Shown: in pieces, positions 34,984-43,817 of the stretch
How the letters are laid out: every line of letters begins with the position of its first letter
Numbering within the stretch: position 1 is the first letter of the stretch
Assembly: GCA_963780345.1 (NCBI GenBank)
Contig: CAWABU010000001.1
Coordinates: 186,001 to 250,000 of the forward strand
Reading direction: 5' to 3'
DNA length: 64,000 nt
Source of the DNA: PALSA-693 sp963780345
GTDB lineage: Bacteria; Actinomycetota; Acidimicrobiia; Acidimicrobiales; Palsa-688
Notes under the pieces: model-generated
The model's database searches: none
Seen by the model: only the letters and a program-made list of their open reading frames with translations
Told to the model about the DNA's origin: nothing
Made by a program: the position numbers and the translations under genes

Positions 34984-36794
34984 CCGTTTTCCCGCCGAGC
35001 AGGACGAGTGACAGCACCGCGGCGACGGCCGCGCGACGCGGCCGCACCGGCGAAGATGGTGTGCAGCTCGCCGATCAGCGCCCGGGAAGTGGCGTTGTCG
35101 TAGGCGGGACAAGCCGCCGGGTGCTTGGGGCACAGCACAAACGGCGAGCCGATCCGGGCCTGGGCCCGATAGAAGCGGTGCAACGCGATGGCCGTGAGGG
35201 CCGACAGACCGGCCAGCATGCCGATCGTCCGGGCCACCACGGCCAGGGCGCTTGCCAGGGCGTGGACGCCCGGCGCCACCGCTCCCAGGATGGCGACATT
35301 GACCGGCGCCACGGCCAGCCCGAAGCCGAAACCGCAGACCACCAGCTCCACGTCGCTCCAGCGGAGACCGCCACCGAGGGCCGTCGCCGACCAGGTGGTC
35401 ATGGCCACAAACGACGCCGCGGCCAGGCCCAGGCCGGCCGCGGCGACGAGGGGCGCCGCGGCCCGCCGCCGGCATAGGGCCCCGCCCGCGAGGGCACCGA
35501 TCGGTACCGCCACGAGAAATCGCACCAGCACGAGCGCCGCCGACACCTCCGAGTGGGGGTCGATGGTGGAACGGGCGAAGAGCGGCACGTCCACCAGAGC
35601 GGCCACGAGGGCGGCTCCGACCGCCAGGTTGACGACCAGCGCTCCCCAGGCCGGGCGGGCCGCGAACGCACCGGTGTCGATCAGCGGCGCCGCCGCCCTT
35701 CGTTCTCGCCACCAGAAGAGGCCGATGAGCACGAGGAGAGCCGGGCCGAGCACGGGTGCACTGGACGCCACCATCTGATTGCTCGGGTCGGCCGTGGAGA
35801 ACAGCACCACCACCGCGGCGAGCGCGCCGGCCAGGATCAGGGCGCCGGGGAGGTCGGCCTGGGCCAGGACCGTCCGGATCCGATCGGTTCGCACCAGGAC
35901 CCGGACGCCATCCGGAGCCAGCCGCTCCCAGCCGAGGAAGGCGACCAGGGCACCGGCCGATACCAGCACCATCGGGGTCGTGAACGACGCCCAGGGGCCC
36001 TCCGCCAGCCGCGACCAGGCTTGGCCGAAGCTGGTGCTGTTGGCCAGGCTGGACGGTGCGTCGAGCCCGACCAGCAGTCCCGCCGCGATCACCACCAGCA
36101 GTACGACCCCTATCACGTCGAACCGGCCCTCGGCGCGGGGACGGCCGGTTGCGTCGCGGCGGCCGGCCGCGACCGCCGGCGTCGAGCGGGCGGGGGACCG
36201 GGTCAGCCACCATCCGGCCCCGAGCACCACCGTCACCGGAATGTTGATCCAGAAGATGGCCCGCCACGAGGCCACCGCCACGATCGCCGCCCCGTACAGC
36301 GGGCCGATAACGCTGCCGAGCTCCTGCAGGGCGCCGACGATGCCGAGGGGCAGGCCCCGGGCGTCCGGCGGCCAGCGGGCGGCGACCATGGCCAGCGTGA
36401 CCGGTACCAGCCCACCGCCGCCGAGACCCTGCAGGGCCCGGCCGGAGATCACCACGGGAAGGGAGTGGGCGGTGGCCGTCACCAGCGAGCCGGCCCCGAA
36501 GGCGGCCAGGCAGCCGGCGAAGACCGGATCGGTGCCGGCCAGGTCGGCGAGGCGGCCGATGAGTGGCAGGACGGCGATGTAGCCGAGCAGGAAGCCGCTG
36601 ATGATCGGAGTGGCCCGCTGCAGCCGGTCCAATCCGACACCGACGCCGCTCATGATCGATGGCAGGGCCACCACCACCACGTAGGTGTCGGCGGCGGCCA
36701 ACAGCACCGCCAGGGCGGCGAGCGCCAGGCGCCAGCGGTCCCGCCGGCCGGCCGTCGCCTGTTCGGTCGCCGAATTTCCGTCGGTTGTCGCCAC
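34974..36794 (-). CDS. MFS drug/lipid exporter, DHA2 (14-TMS) type
   Basis: 606-residue inner-membrane proton antiporter with about 14 hydrophobic segments. The DHA family motifs are visible: motif A-like GYIAVLPLIGRLADLAG, RALQGLGGGGLVPVTLAMV (motif B) and motif C-like GALQELGSVIGPLYGA. The GTG start comes directly after the TAG of the LprG-like gene. In mycobacteria the lprG-Rv1410c (P55) pair moves triacylglycerol and lipoarabinomannan-type lipids, so a lipid or glycolipid cargo is as likely as drugs. A long Cys-containing loop (FVLCPKHPAACPAYDN) near the C-terminus is unusual. Confidence 0.88.
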   Translation of the reverse strand: MATTDGNSATEQATAGRRDRWRLALAALAVLLAAADTYVVVVALPSIMSGVGVGLDRLQRATPIISGFLLGYIAVLPLIGRLADLAGTDPVFAGCLAAFGAGSLVTATAHSLPVVISGRALQGLGGGGLVPVTLAMVAARWPPDARGLPLGIVGALQELGSVIGPLYGAAIVAVASWRAIFWINIPVTVVLGAGWWLTRSPARSTPAVAAGRRDATGRPRAEGRFDVIGVVLLVVIAAGLLVGLDAPSSLANSTSFGQAWSRLAEGPWASFTTPMVLVSAGALVAFLGWERLAPDGVRVLVRTDRIRTVLAQADLPGALILAGALAAVVVLFSTADPSNQMVASSAPVLGPALLVLIGLFWWRERRAAAPLIDTGAFAARPAWGALVVNLAVGAALVAALVDVPLFARSTIDPHSEVSAALVLVRFLVAVPIGALAGGALCRRRAAAPLVAAAGLGLAAASFVAMTTWSATALGGGLRWSDVELVVCGFGFGLAVAPVNVAILGAVAPGVHALASALAVVARTIGMLAGLSALTAIALHRFYRAQARIGSPFVLCPKHPAACPAYDNATSRALIGELHTIFAGAAASRGRRRGAVTRPARRENGQR

Positions 36795-37484
36795 CTACGT
36801 GGGCGGCAGCGTGATATTCACCGGTTGGTTGTACGCGGTGAGGACCACGACGTACGTGCTGTCGGAGGTTTTGCTCGTGAATGGCCCGGTCAGGCTGATC
36901 TGCCGGGTTTCATGACTCTTCGGGTTGATGGCGGCCACCAGCGTCACCGGCTCCGACGGTTTGGCGTCGGGCAGCACCGGGATCGCCGAACCGGGAACCA
37001 TGGTCGTGATCTCGTCCAGAAGCTCACCCTGGTATCGCTCCTGTCCGGTGTAACGAGGGTCGGTTCCGGCCGTGAGGAGGTTGCTGAGCCCGTGGGCGGG
37101 ATCGAGGAGCGCGGAAGGGTCGGTCAGTCCGAAGGTGGCGGGGCTGACTCGGGTGTAGTGAGTCTGGAACGGGAGCTGGGCGACGAAGACCCCACCCTTC
37201 GACACCACCTTGACCTTGGCCCCGAACCCTTCGACGGTCACCGAGAACGTCCCCTGGAGCTGGGCCGGCCGAGCCAGGTCGCCCTCGCCTCCCGTGAGGT
37301 TGGTGCCGCTACTCGCGACGTTCTGACTGGTCAGCACAAAGTGAGCCGAGGAGGTGGCGCTGAGGGTGGTCTGCGCCTGTCGCAGCAGCACTTCGGGATT
37401 CGCCTTCGGGGTCGACGAGCCACCGCACCCTGCGGCCAGCGCCGCAAGGAACCCGGCAACGACGACGATGATGCCCCGACGCAC
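36795..37484 (-). CDS. LprG/LppX-like envelope lipoprotein
   Basis: 229-residue lipoprotein: signal peptide with lipobox LAALAAGC (Cys20), then an LppX_LprAFG-type domain (QAQTTLSATSSAHFVLTSQN, LQGTFSVTVEGFGAKVKVVS, DPSALLDPAHGLSNLLTAG). The family has a hydrophobic pocket that carries acylated lipids across the periplasm. The immediately following MFS gene (no gap: TAG then GTG) matches the mycobacterial lprG-P55 operon in order and orientation. Confidence 0.85.
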   Translation of the reverse strand: MRRGIIVVVAGFLAALAAGCGGSSTPKANPEVLLRQAQTTLSATSSAHFVLTSQNVASSGTNLTGGEGDLARPAQLQGTFSVTVEGFGAKVKVVSKGGVFVAQLPFQTHYTRVSPATFGLTDPSALLDPAHGLSNLLTAGTDPRYTGQERYQGELLDEITTMVPGSAIPVLPDAKPSEPVTLVAAINPKSHETRQISLTGPFTSKTSDSTYVVVLTAYNQPVNITLPPT

Positions 37485-37559
37485 GCGACGTGATGGTACT
37501 GCTCGATCAGGTCCGGCTTGGCTCGCGTCGCCCTTCGATCCGGCGGCGCAGGCTGGGTG

Positions 37560-37690
37560 CGACCGGCCGGGCTGGCGCCCAGGTTGGAGAGCCGGCCCGC
37601 CGGCCGCCGGCCGCCCGCCGCCCGCCGCCCGCCCGCTATGCCCGGACCGCCGGCCGCCGCCCGCTATGCCCGCCCCGCCGGGGAAGTGAG
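37560..37690. repeat. Low-complexity CCG-rich gap
   Basis: The spacer between the lipoprotein start and the hydrolase end is mostly CCGCCGGCCGCC-type sequence, with GCCGCCCGCTATGCCCG repeated in near-identical form. No gene seen. Confidence 0.6.
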
Positions 37691-37693
37691 GTT

Positions 37694-38566
37694 CTAGCGG
37701 TCGAGGCGCTCGAGAAAGTCGACGATGGCCGAATTGAAGGCGTCGTTTCGGTCGCCGGCCACCATGTGGCCGGCGCCCTCGACGTCGACGAATTCGGCCT
37801 GCGGCACGAGGGTCAGGAACTCTTGTGCCCCCTCCGCGCTCAGGAGGTCGCTCACCCGGCCGCGCACCAGGAGGACGGGCATGTCCAGCGAACGGGCTGC
37901 CGTTTCCAGCCGCTCCGGGGCGACCAGTGAGACCCTGGTCTCATCCGGGGAGCCCTGTGGGCGTTGACGAAAGCGAGGGTCCCAGTGCCACACCCAGCGG
38001 CCGTCCGGCCGTTGGCGGAGGTTCCTCCGAAGCCCCTCCAGGTCGGTCGGTCTCGGGCGATGGGGGTTGTAAGCCTGGATGGCGTCGGCCGCCGCGTCGA
38101 GTGATGCGAACCCGGATTCCATGTTGGCCCCCATGAAGTCCCCGATACGGCGAGCACCGGCTTCCTCGATCCGCGGCGCCACATCGACGAGGACGAGCGC
38201 ACTCACTTCCGCCGCTGATTCTCCGCCGACGGCCATCAGCAGTGAGATGCCGCCGAGCGACGCACCTACCACCGCGGGAGGTGTGGCCATGCTTCGGATC
38301 ATTCGCCGGGCGTCTTCGGCGAAAGCCTCCTGGCCGTAATCACCGTCCGGCGCCCAATCGCTGTCGCCATGGCCGCGAAGATCGAAGGTCCAGGCCCGCC
38401 AACCCTGGGCTGCCAGCGCCCTCGCCGTGGTCCGCCACGAATGCCGGGTCTGGCCGCCGCCATGAAGGAGGATGACCGGGAATCCGTCGGCCGGGCCGTA
38501 CGCATCCCCGCGGAGCCGCACGCCGCCCGCCCCCTCCACCTCCGTCGTTTCCGCGATCTGGCTCAT
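37694..38566 (-). CDS. Alpha/beta hydrolase
   Basis: 290-residue alpha/beta hydrolase. Oxyanion-hole HGGGQTRHSW (35-44), DLRGHGDSDW, nucleophile elbow VVGASLGG (Ser103), an acid in the region LLVRGRVSDLLS and catalytic His in VEGAGHMVAGD. Members include epoxide hydrolases, esterases and lactonases, and the lid region gives no clear substrate. The ATG at 38566 is preferred over upstream codons; TAAGGT ends seven bases before it, so the message is probably leaderless. Confidence 0.88.
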   Translation of the reverse strand: MSQIAETTEVEGAGGVRLRGDAYGPADGFPVILLHGGGQTRHSWRTTARALAAQGWRAWTFDLRGHGDSDWAPDGDYGQEAFAEDARRMIRSMATPPAVVGASLGGISLLMAVGGESAAEVSALVLVDVAPRIEEAGARRIGDFMGANMESGFASLDAAADAIQAYNPHRPRPTDLEGLRRNLRQRPDGRWVWHWDPRFRQRPQGSPDETRVSLVAPERLETAARSLDMPVLLVRGRVSDLLSAEGAQEFLTLVPQAEFVDVEGAGHMVAGDRNDAFNSAIVDFLERLDR

Positions 38567-38573
38567 GCGGATC

Positions 38574-38579
38574 ACCTTA
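38574..38579 (-). promoter_or_regulatory. -10 box for leaderless alpha/beta hydrolase gene
   Basis: TAAGGT on the minus strand, seven bases before the ATG at 38566. No ribosome-binding site fits that start. Confidence 0.45.
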
Positions 38580-38705
38580 ACGAGCCTGGGGCCGGGCCCG
38601 ACTCGGCCCCGAAGGCTCCGACCAGCGGAGCGGCCTGCGGTCAGATCGCGAACCGGTGCAGCTACCATCGGCTCTTTCGATCTGCGATGGGCTTGGTAAC
38701 TCCGT

Positions 38706-39596
38706 ATGGCAGGCAGTGAAAGGTCGGGGTCCATGGCCCGTGGCACCAGCCTCAGCGGACGGCCACGTCCCGGCCGAGGCTCGCTCACGTGGCGCTGCGC
38801 CGCGGACAGCCGCGGCCTGTTGCTGGCGCCCGCGGCCCTGCTTTTACAGGTCGCCCACCCGGTGGTCGGGGCCGGGGTCGCCCAGCACTCGAATTTCACG
38901 ACCGCGCCATGGACCCGGCTGATCCGGACCATGCGATCCGTCGACCGGATCGTGTTCGGTCCGGAGGACGTCGCTCTGGCCGAGGGTGGTCGGTTGCAGC
39001 GACTCCACGCCGGGATCCGGGGTGTGGACGACGCCGGGCGCGCCTACCACGGGCTCGATCCCTCCGCCTACTCCTGGGTGCACCTCACCCTGTTCCAGCT
39101 GTTCGTGAACGTACAACGCGTCTTCGGTCCGCCGCTCACGCCCGCCGAGGAGCAGGTGCTGTATCTCGAATGGCGCCAGGTGGGCCGGCTGCTCCGCATT
39201 CGCGACGATCACCTCCCGCCCACCTGCGCTGATTTTCATCGCCACTTCGAGGTCACGGTCGAACGGATCCTCGAAGCCAATCAAGCGGTCGAGGATGTGC
39301 TTGCGGCGGTGGCCCGACCCAAGAAACCGATTCCCGCCCTACCGGGGCGGCTCTGGGACCCGCCGGCGGGACGGGCCGGGGACGTCATCCTGCTGCTCTC
39401 CGTCGGTACCCTCCCGGCGTCGCTGCGTCGGCGGATCGGCCTGCCCTGGACGGCCGACGATGACGCTCGGTTCAACCGGCAGGTGCGCCGGCTGCGGACC
39501 CTGTTCTCGGTGGTGCCGGCGCCCCTGCTCCGTCTTCCTCCGACCATGCCCTACCTGGCCCGGGGCCGCCTCTGGCCCCGCTACGGCGCCGCCTGA
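38706..39596 (+). CDS. DUF2236 / MpaB-family oxygenase-like protein
   Basis: 296-residue all-helical protein related to the latex-clearing (Lcp) and MpaB oxygenases. The family signature ADSRGLLLAPAALLLQVAHPVVGAGVAQHS (split here: QVAHPVVGAGVAQHS) carries the heme-proximal-type His, and SWVHLTLFQLFVNVQRVFGPPLTPAEEQ is the second conserved block. Most DUF2236 proteins have no known substrate. An in-frame ATG at 38733 (MARGTSLSG) is an alternative start. It stands alone, divergent from the hydrolase. Confidence 0.83.
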   Translation: MAGSERSGSMARGTSLSGRPRPGRGSLTWRCAADSRGLLLAPAALLLQVAHPVVGAGVAQHSNFTTAPWTRLIRTMRSVDRIVFGPEDVALAEGGRLQRLHAGIRGVDDAGRAYHGLDPSAYSWVHLTLFQLFVNVQRVFGPPLTPAEEQVLYLEWRQVGRLLRIRDDHLPPTCADFHRHFEVTVERILEANQAVEDVLAAVARPKKPIPALPGRLWDPPAGRAGDVILLLSVGTLPASLRRRIGLPWTADDDARFNRQVRRLRTLFSVVPAPLLRLPPTMPYLARGRLWPRYGAA

Positions 39597-39725
39597 CTGG
39601 CCTTCGCCGCGGCCGGGGAGACTGCGCGCGAGGGCGGGGCCCTGAGGCCGCGGCAACCGGAGAGAATGCGTTGGGCTCTGTGGGCGGGGTCCGGGGGTGA
39701 AGAATGGGCAACGAGGGGTGGGCCC

Positions 39726-40661
39726 TCAGGGCGGCGGGCCCACGGGAAGGCACTCTATGGCCTGGGCGTGAAGCTGTGAGTTGGCGGCGGCGATGACGAA
39801 CCCGCCTTGGAGCGGTGTTTGGCCTTGCGGTCCGGTGACCACTCCGCCCGCGGCTTCCACGATCGGAATGAGGGGGAGGATGTCGTACGGCTGCAGGTCG
39901 GCCTCCACGACCAGGTCGATGGTGCCCAGGGCCAGCAGGCAGTACGAGTAGCAGTCGCCGCCGAAGCGCTGGAGACGAACTCTGGCCGCCAGCGACTCGA
40001 AGGCGGCCCGGGCCCAGGGGGTGTGGAACATGCTCGGATGGGTGGAATACATCGACGCCTCGGTCAGGTCCGTCGTCCGCCGGGTGCCGAGGTGGCGCCG
40101 CCGGCCGGCCTGGTCCAGCCAGCCGCGGCCATCGACGGCCGCGAAGGTCTCGTCCAGATAGGGCTGACGGCACCACCCGGCGACCGGGCGGCCGTCGACA
40201 ACCAGTCCGAGCAGCACGCCCCACATCGGCACTCCGGTGATGTAGGCCTTGGTGCCGTCGATCGGGTCGATCACCCACTCGGCGGGTCCGGCCGGCCCCG
40301 TGACGCCACCCTCCTCACCGGTGATCCGGGCCGCCGGGTAGCGGGCCGACAGTTCTTCTCGCAGGTAGCGCTCGGTCATCCGGTCGGCGTCGGTGACGGG
40401 ATCGAACCCTCCCCGTCCGTCCCCCTTGTCGTCCACGACCGGAGCGGCGCGGAACTGCCCCAGGGCGATCTCTCCGGCCCGCCGGACCAGGGGGCCGACC
40501 GTGTCGTCCAGGCCGGCGAGCACGATCGGGCCGGGCGCCTCGATCGGGTCGGGTGCGTCGATCGGGTCGGGTGCGTCGATCGGGTGGGGCGCCTCGATCG
40601 GGCCGGCCGGCTCCGTCGGCCCCGACCGGCCGGTGCTGCTGGTTGGATCCGGTTTGCTCAT
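39726..40661 (-). CDS. Inositol monophosphatase-family (HisN-like) phosphatase
   Basis: 311-residue Mg-dependent phosphatase. DPVTDADRMTERYLREEL, ITGEEGG (Glu116-117), WVIDPIDGTKAYITG (Asp132, Asp135) and the closing ADLQPYDILPLIPIVEAAGG are the IMPase metal motifs; GGDCYSYCLLALG and the DGTKAYITG form fit the histidinol-phosphatase HisN subgroup. A 45-residue N-terminal extension of Asp/Pro/Ile/Ala repeats is coded by an 18-bp tandem repeat and is not part of the enzyme fold. No other histidine gene is near. Confidence 0.87.
   Translation of the reverse strand: MSKPDPTSSTGRSGPTEPAGPIEAPHPIDAPDPIDAPDPIEAPGPIVLAGLDDTVGPLVRRAGEIALGQFRAAPVVDDKGDGRGGFDPVTDADRMTERYLREELSARYPAARITGEEGGVTGPAGPAEWVIDPIDGTKAYITGVPMWGVLLGLVVDGRPVAGWCRQPYLDETFAAVDGRGWLDQAGRRRHLGTRRTTDLTEASMYSTHPSMFHTPWARAAFESLAARVRLQRFGGDCYSYCLLALGTIDLVVEADLQPYDILPLIPIVEAAGGVVTGPQGQTPLQGGFVIAAANSQLHAQAIECLPVGPPP
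40523..40612. repeat. Five 18-bp tandem repeats inside the phosphatase N-terminus
   Basis: Units of CGATCGGGTCGGGTGCGT (variants included) repeat from 40523 to 40612 and code Asp-Pro-Ile-Asp-Ala-Pro hexapeptides on the minus strand. Period is a multiple of three, so length changes keep the frame. Confidence 0.88.
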
Positions 40662-40826
40662 CTGACCAGTCGTCGTGCCCTCGATGGAAAGCGCCACGTT
40701 ACCGATCCGGCCCGAGGCCGGTCGACGGTCACGGTTTGGTCGTCGGCCGGGAGGCCGGGCTTGGTTACGCTCCGCCTGGCGGATCGCGCCGTCGATCGCA
40801 GCCGGCAGCCGGCAAGGAGAACACGA

Positions 40827-41174
40827 ATGATCCATCCCCTCGAGGTAATCGGCGAGATCCGCGACCCGGCCCGGGAGCTGCGCGAGCAGATTCCCGACGT
40901 CGTGGGCAGTTACGCGGCCATGCAGCGGGCGGCTCTCACCGACGGAGCCCTCCCGGCGCGGGTCAAGGAGCTGATCGCGCTGGCGATAGCGGTGACCCGA
41001 GAGTGCGACGGTTGCATCGCCGCCCATGCCCTGGGTGCCGCTCGCCGCCACGCCACCGAGGAGGAGGTCGCCGAGGCCCTGGGCGTCGCCATCTTGATGA
41101 ATGGCGGACCGGCGACCGTCTGGGCCCCCCGGGCGTTTGCCGCCTTCCGCGAAGTCCTGCCCCGGGATCAGTGA
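40827..41174 (+). CDS. AhpD-like carboxymuconolactone decarboxylase-family protein
   Basis: 115-residue protein with the AhpD redox core ECDGCIAAHALGA (Cys60, Cys63, His67) and the helix EEEVAEALGVAILMNGG. Likely a small alkylhydroperoxidase that couples thiol oxidation to peroxide removal, though partner proteins are not here. AAGGAGA ribosome-binding site six bases before the ATG. Confidence 0.9.
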   Translation: MIHPLEVIGEIRDPARELREQIPDVVGSYAAMQRAALTDGALPARVKELIALAIAVTRECDGCIAAHALGAARRHATEEEVAEALGVAILMNGGPATVWAPRAFAAFREVLPRDQ

Positions 41175-41236
41175 GTCGGAGCGGCCTCCTGCTCCGATCG
41201 GCCCGACCGGTCCGGCGGGCGAACAGAGCGGTGCGG

Positions 41237-42055
41237 TCAGGCTGGCGGGTAGCTGGCGAGGACGGCGTCGGAGAGAGCCGGCCAGGCCCTCGCGGCCCAC
41301 GGCCCGAAGGGCCGGTCGGCGAGCGAGCCCAGCGCCAGCCGTCGGGTCGGATCCACCCAGAGGAACGCCCCCGAGCGGCCGAAATGTCCGAACGTCGCCG
41401 GTGAGTTACGGGCACCGGTCCAATGGGGTTGTTTGGCGCCCCGGATCTCGACGCCGAGGCCCCAATCGTTGGGGTCATAGGCGCCGAATCCGGGGAGCAC
41501 CCCGCCGAGGCCGGCGAACGCCACTGTGGTGGCCAATCGCAGGGTGGCGGTGCTCACCAGGGTCGGCGCCAGGAGCTCACGGCCGAGGACCATGAGGTCC
41601 ACCAGGGGCCCCGAGGCGCCGGCCGCAGGGCTCCCCGCCAGCGCCGTCCGGGACAGGCCGAGAGGCTGTAATACCCCCTCGGCCAGGTAGCGCTCGAACG
41701 ACATGCCCGCATGGTCGGCCAGATGCTCGGCGGCCAGCTCGAAGCCGCGGTTCGAATAGACGCGGCGGGTAGCCGGCGGGGCGAGCACCGCATCGCTGTC
41801 AGGGGCTAGCCCCGAGGCGTGGGCCAGTACGTGCGCCAGCGTGGCGTCCGGCGGACCGAGCGGATCATCCCACGCCACGGTGCCCTCCTCGACGGCGACC
41901 CAGATGGCGAGGGCGGTGAGCACTTTGGTGACCGAGGCCCAGGGAAACCGGGCCTGCTCGGGTCCGGTGCCGGCAACGAACCCACCGCCGGCGGAGACCA
42001 CCCCGGCGGTGGCGAGGGCCGGCCAGCGGGAGACGGCCGAGAGGGGGTCGTTCAC
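41237..42055 (-). CDS. Serine hydrolase, class C beta-lactamase/esterase fold
   Basis: 272-residue penicillin-binding-protein-like hydrolase with Ser41-x-x-Lys44 (WASVTKVL), Tyr100-Ser-Asn (RRVYSNRGFE) and HFGRSG in the KTG position. No signal peptide, so probably cytoplasmic, acting as esterase or peptidase. The ATG at 42055 overlaps the stop of the ZnuA-like lipoprotein gene (ATGA), so they are co-transcribed. Confidence 0.86.
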   Translation of the reverse strand: MNDPLSAVSRWPALATAGVVSAGGGFVAGTGPEQARFPWASVTKVLTALAIWVAVEEGTVAWDDPLGPPDATLAHVLAHASGLAPDSDAVLAPPATRRVYSNRGFELAAEHLADHAGMSFERYLAEGVLQPLGLSRTALAGSPAAGASGPLVDLMVLGRELLAPTLVSTATLRLATTVAFAGLGGVLPGFGAYDPNDWGLGVEIRGAKQPHWTGARNSPATFGHFGRSGAFLWVDPTRRLALGSLADRPFGPWAARAWPALSDAVLASYPPA

Positions 42056-42927
42056 ATGCCCGTTTCAGTGTTGGGGCAGCCGAGGGCGGCACTGAGGGCG
42101 CCGAGATTCTGCTCCAGCAACTGGACGTAGTCTGGATGGTGGGGCCATCCGCCCGCCGGAGGGCCGCTCAGCGGGTCGAGGTTCCTGACCCTGGCGTGGG
42201 CCGCCGCCGCCACGGCCTGGACGGTGCCGGTCGGGACGAACGGCTCCGCGAACACGGTGGTGAGGCCGGCGGCTCTGACCCGTCCGGTGGCACTCGCCAC
42301 GTCGGCGGGCGCCGGCTCCTCCGCCGCCCCGACGATCAAGTCCTCCAGGCCGTATTGCCGGGCCATCGCGGCGAAGGCGCCGTCGGCGGTCGCAATGGTT
42401 CGCCGCGGGCAGGTCGACAGGGTGCTCTGGTAGTCGATCGCGGTCGACTTCATCTCGGCCGCGAAGCCCTCGGCGTTCTTGCGGTACACGCCGGCGGCGG
42501 GGGGGTTGGCCGCGGCCAGGGCCGCGGCGATCACGGCGACGGCCCGGCCCATGAGGTCGGGGTCGAGCCACACGTAAGGATCATCGGTTCCGAGCCGGGC
42601 TCCGACGTCGACCACCGCCGGCGTGCCGGCTGCGGCCGCCGTGAACGAGGGCTGGAATCCGTCCACTTCCACGGCCAGGGCGGCGTGGTGCACGGTGGCG
42701 ATCTGAGCCGGGTCGAGCTGATAGTGGCGCGGGTCGGCGCCCGCGGGCACCACGTCGGTGACCGAAACCGTGCCGCCTCCGATCTGCTCGATGGTCTGCG
42801 CCAGCGGGTAGAGCCCGGTGACCACCCGGATCGCGGGTGTGGCCCCGGATGCGGGTGTGGCCCTGGACGCGGGCTTCGCCCCGCATCCGGCGCCGACCAG
42901 GGCCACCATCAGGAGGAGAACGGCCAT
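42052..42927 (-). CDS. ZnuA-like metal-binding lipoprotein with altered ligands
   Basis: 291-residue solute-binding protein of the cluster A-I (ZnuA/TroA) family: lipobox VALVGAGC after a short hydrophobic signal, YPLAQTIEQIGGGTVSV, DVVPAGADPRHYQLDP, DDPYVWLDPDLM, YGLEDLIVGAAEEPAPADVAS, TVFAEPFVPTGTVQAVAA and a C-terminal LLEQNLGAL. Usual metal ligands are His in DPHxYxP and DPHVWLDP; here they read DPRHY and DPYVW. No ABC permease or ATPase gene is near. The ATG at 42927 is chosen for the signal peptide. Confidence 0.82.
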   Translation of the reverse strand: MAVLLLMVALVGAGCGAKPASRATPASGATPAIRVVTGLYPLAQTIEQIGGGTVSVTDVVPAGADPRHYQLDPAQIATVHHAALAVEVDGFQPSFTAAAAGTPAVVDVGARLGTDDPYVWLDPDLMGRAVAVIAAALAAANPPAAGVYRKNAEGFAAEMKSTAIDYQSTLSTCPRRTIATADGAFAAMARQYGLEDLIVGAAEEPAPADVASATGRVRAAGLTTVFAEPFVPTGTVQAVAAAAHARVRNLDPLSGPPAGGWPHHPDYVQLLEQNLGALSAALGCPNTETGM

Positions 42928-43010
42928 CGTCGCCGGAACCGGAGGCCGCCTGCCCTGGGGGCGGTTTTGGGGGCCTATCCGATGCTCGGCCCCACCTGGC
43001 CGGCCCGGTC

Positions 43011-43817
43011 TCAGGAGCGCCGTTGACCGCTCACGCCGTGGTCGCCGAGGGTCCCCACCTGCAGTCCGGCCGCCGCCCACTGGCGGCCAAGGATGGGAAG
43101 AGCGGACAGTGCGGAGCGCCACGTGCCAGGGATCGAGGTGATATCAGAGTCGTGCAGCAGGACCGTGGCGCCCGGCCGGAAGGTCCGGGCCACGTTGGCG
43201 GCCACCGTACGGCCGGTCGCCCGTGGTTGCCAGTCAAGGCCCCACGTGGTCCAGAGAACCAGTTGCAGTCCCGACTTCCGGGCCGCGACGAGCGTGGCGC
43301 TCGAAACCGCGCCGTAGGGCGGCCGGAACCAGCGGACCGGCACCCCGGCCACTTCCTCGATGGTGTCGCGAGCCCGGAGGAGGTCGGGAACCGTCGAGGT
43401 GAAGGGGCGACGCAAATGGCTGCGATGGCTGTCACCGTGCACCGCCACCTCGTGACCCCGGCGGACCAGCTCCCGGGTGAGTTCGGGCGAGCGGCGCACC
43501 TGGCTGCCGAGGCAGAAGAAGGTGGCCCGCCAGCCGAGGGTGTCGAGGACGTCCAGGATGGCCGGGGTGGCCTTGGGGTCGGGGCCGTCATCGAAGGTGA
43601 CGGCCACGTGGCCGGGGTCGCCCACGCCGGACAGCTGCGGCAGCAGGCGGCATCGCATGGAACGCCAGGCCACCACACCGGGTAAGAGGTGGGCGACCAC
43701 GCCGGCGGCCAGCCCGGCCGCCGTCACCGTCGCCATCCCGGGCCGCGGCCCAGCGCGCCCGGTCGTGGTCGTTCCCACCGGAAGGGTCGGATGGCCAGAA
43801 GGTGTGCGCGGGGTCAC
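43011..43817 (-). CDS. Polysaccharide deacetylase (NodB domain)
   Basis: 268-residue CE4 deacetylase with one N-terminal membrane anchor (VTAAGLAAGVVAHLLPGVVAW). Metal and catalytic motifs are intact: VAVTFDDGPD (Asp76, Asp77), HGDSH (His127, His131), RWFRPPYGAVSSA and LLHDSD. Probable substrate is an envelope N-acetylated glycan. GTG start overlapping the preceding glycosyltransferase gene by four bases, so the pair is probably one functional unit. Confidence 0.92.
   Translation of the reverse strand: MTPRTPSGHPTLPVGTTTTGRAGPRPGMATVTAAGLAAGVVAHLLPGVVAWRSMRCRLLPQLSGVGDPGHVAVTFDDGPDPKATPAILDVLDTLGWRATFFCLGSQVRRSPELTRELVRRGHEVAVHGDSHRSHLRRPFTSTVPDLLRARDTIEEVAGVPVRWFRPPYGAVSSATLVAARKSGLQLVLWTTWGLDWQPRATGRTVAANVARTFRPGATVLLHDSDITSIPGTWRSALSALPILGRQWAAAGLQVGTLGDHGVSGQRRS

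Noticed and set aside
36795..37485. Large plus-strand frame across the lipoprotein and MFS genes
   Set aside because: Antisense shadow; the minus-strand lipobox and membrane pattern are decisive.
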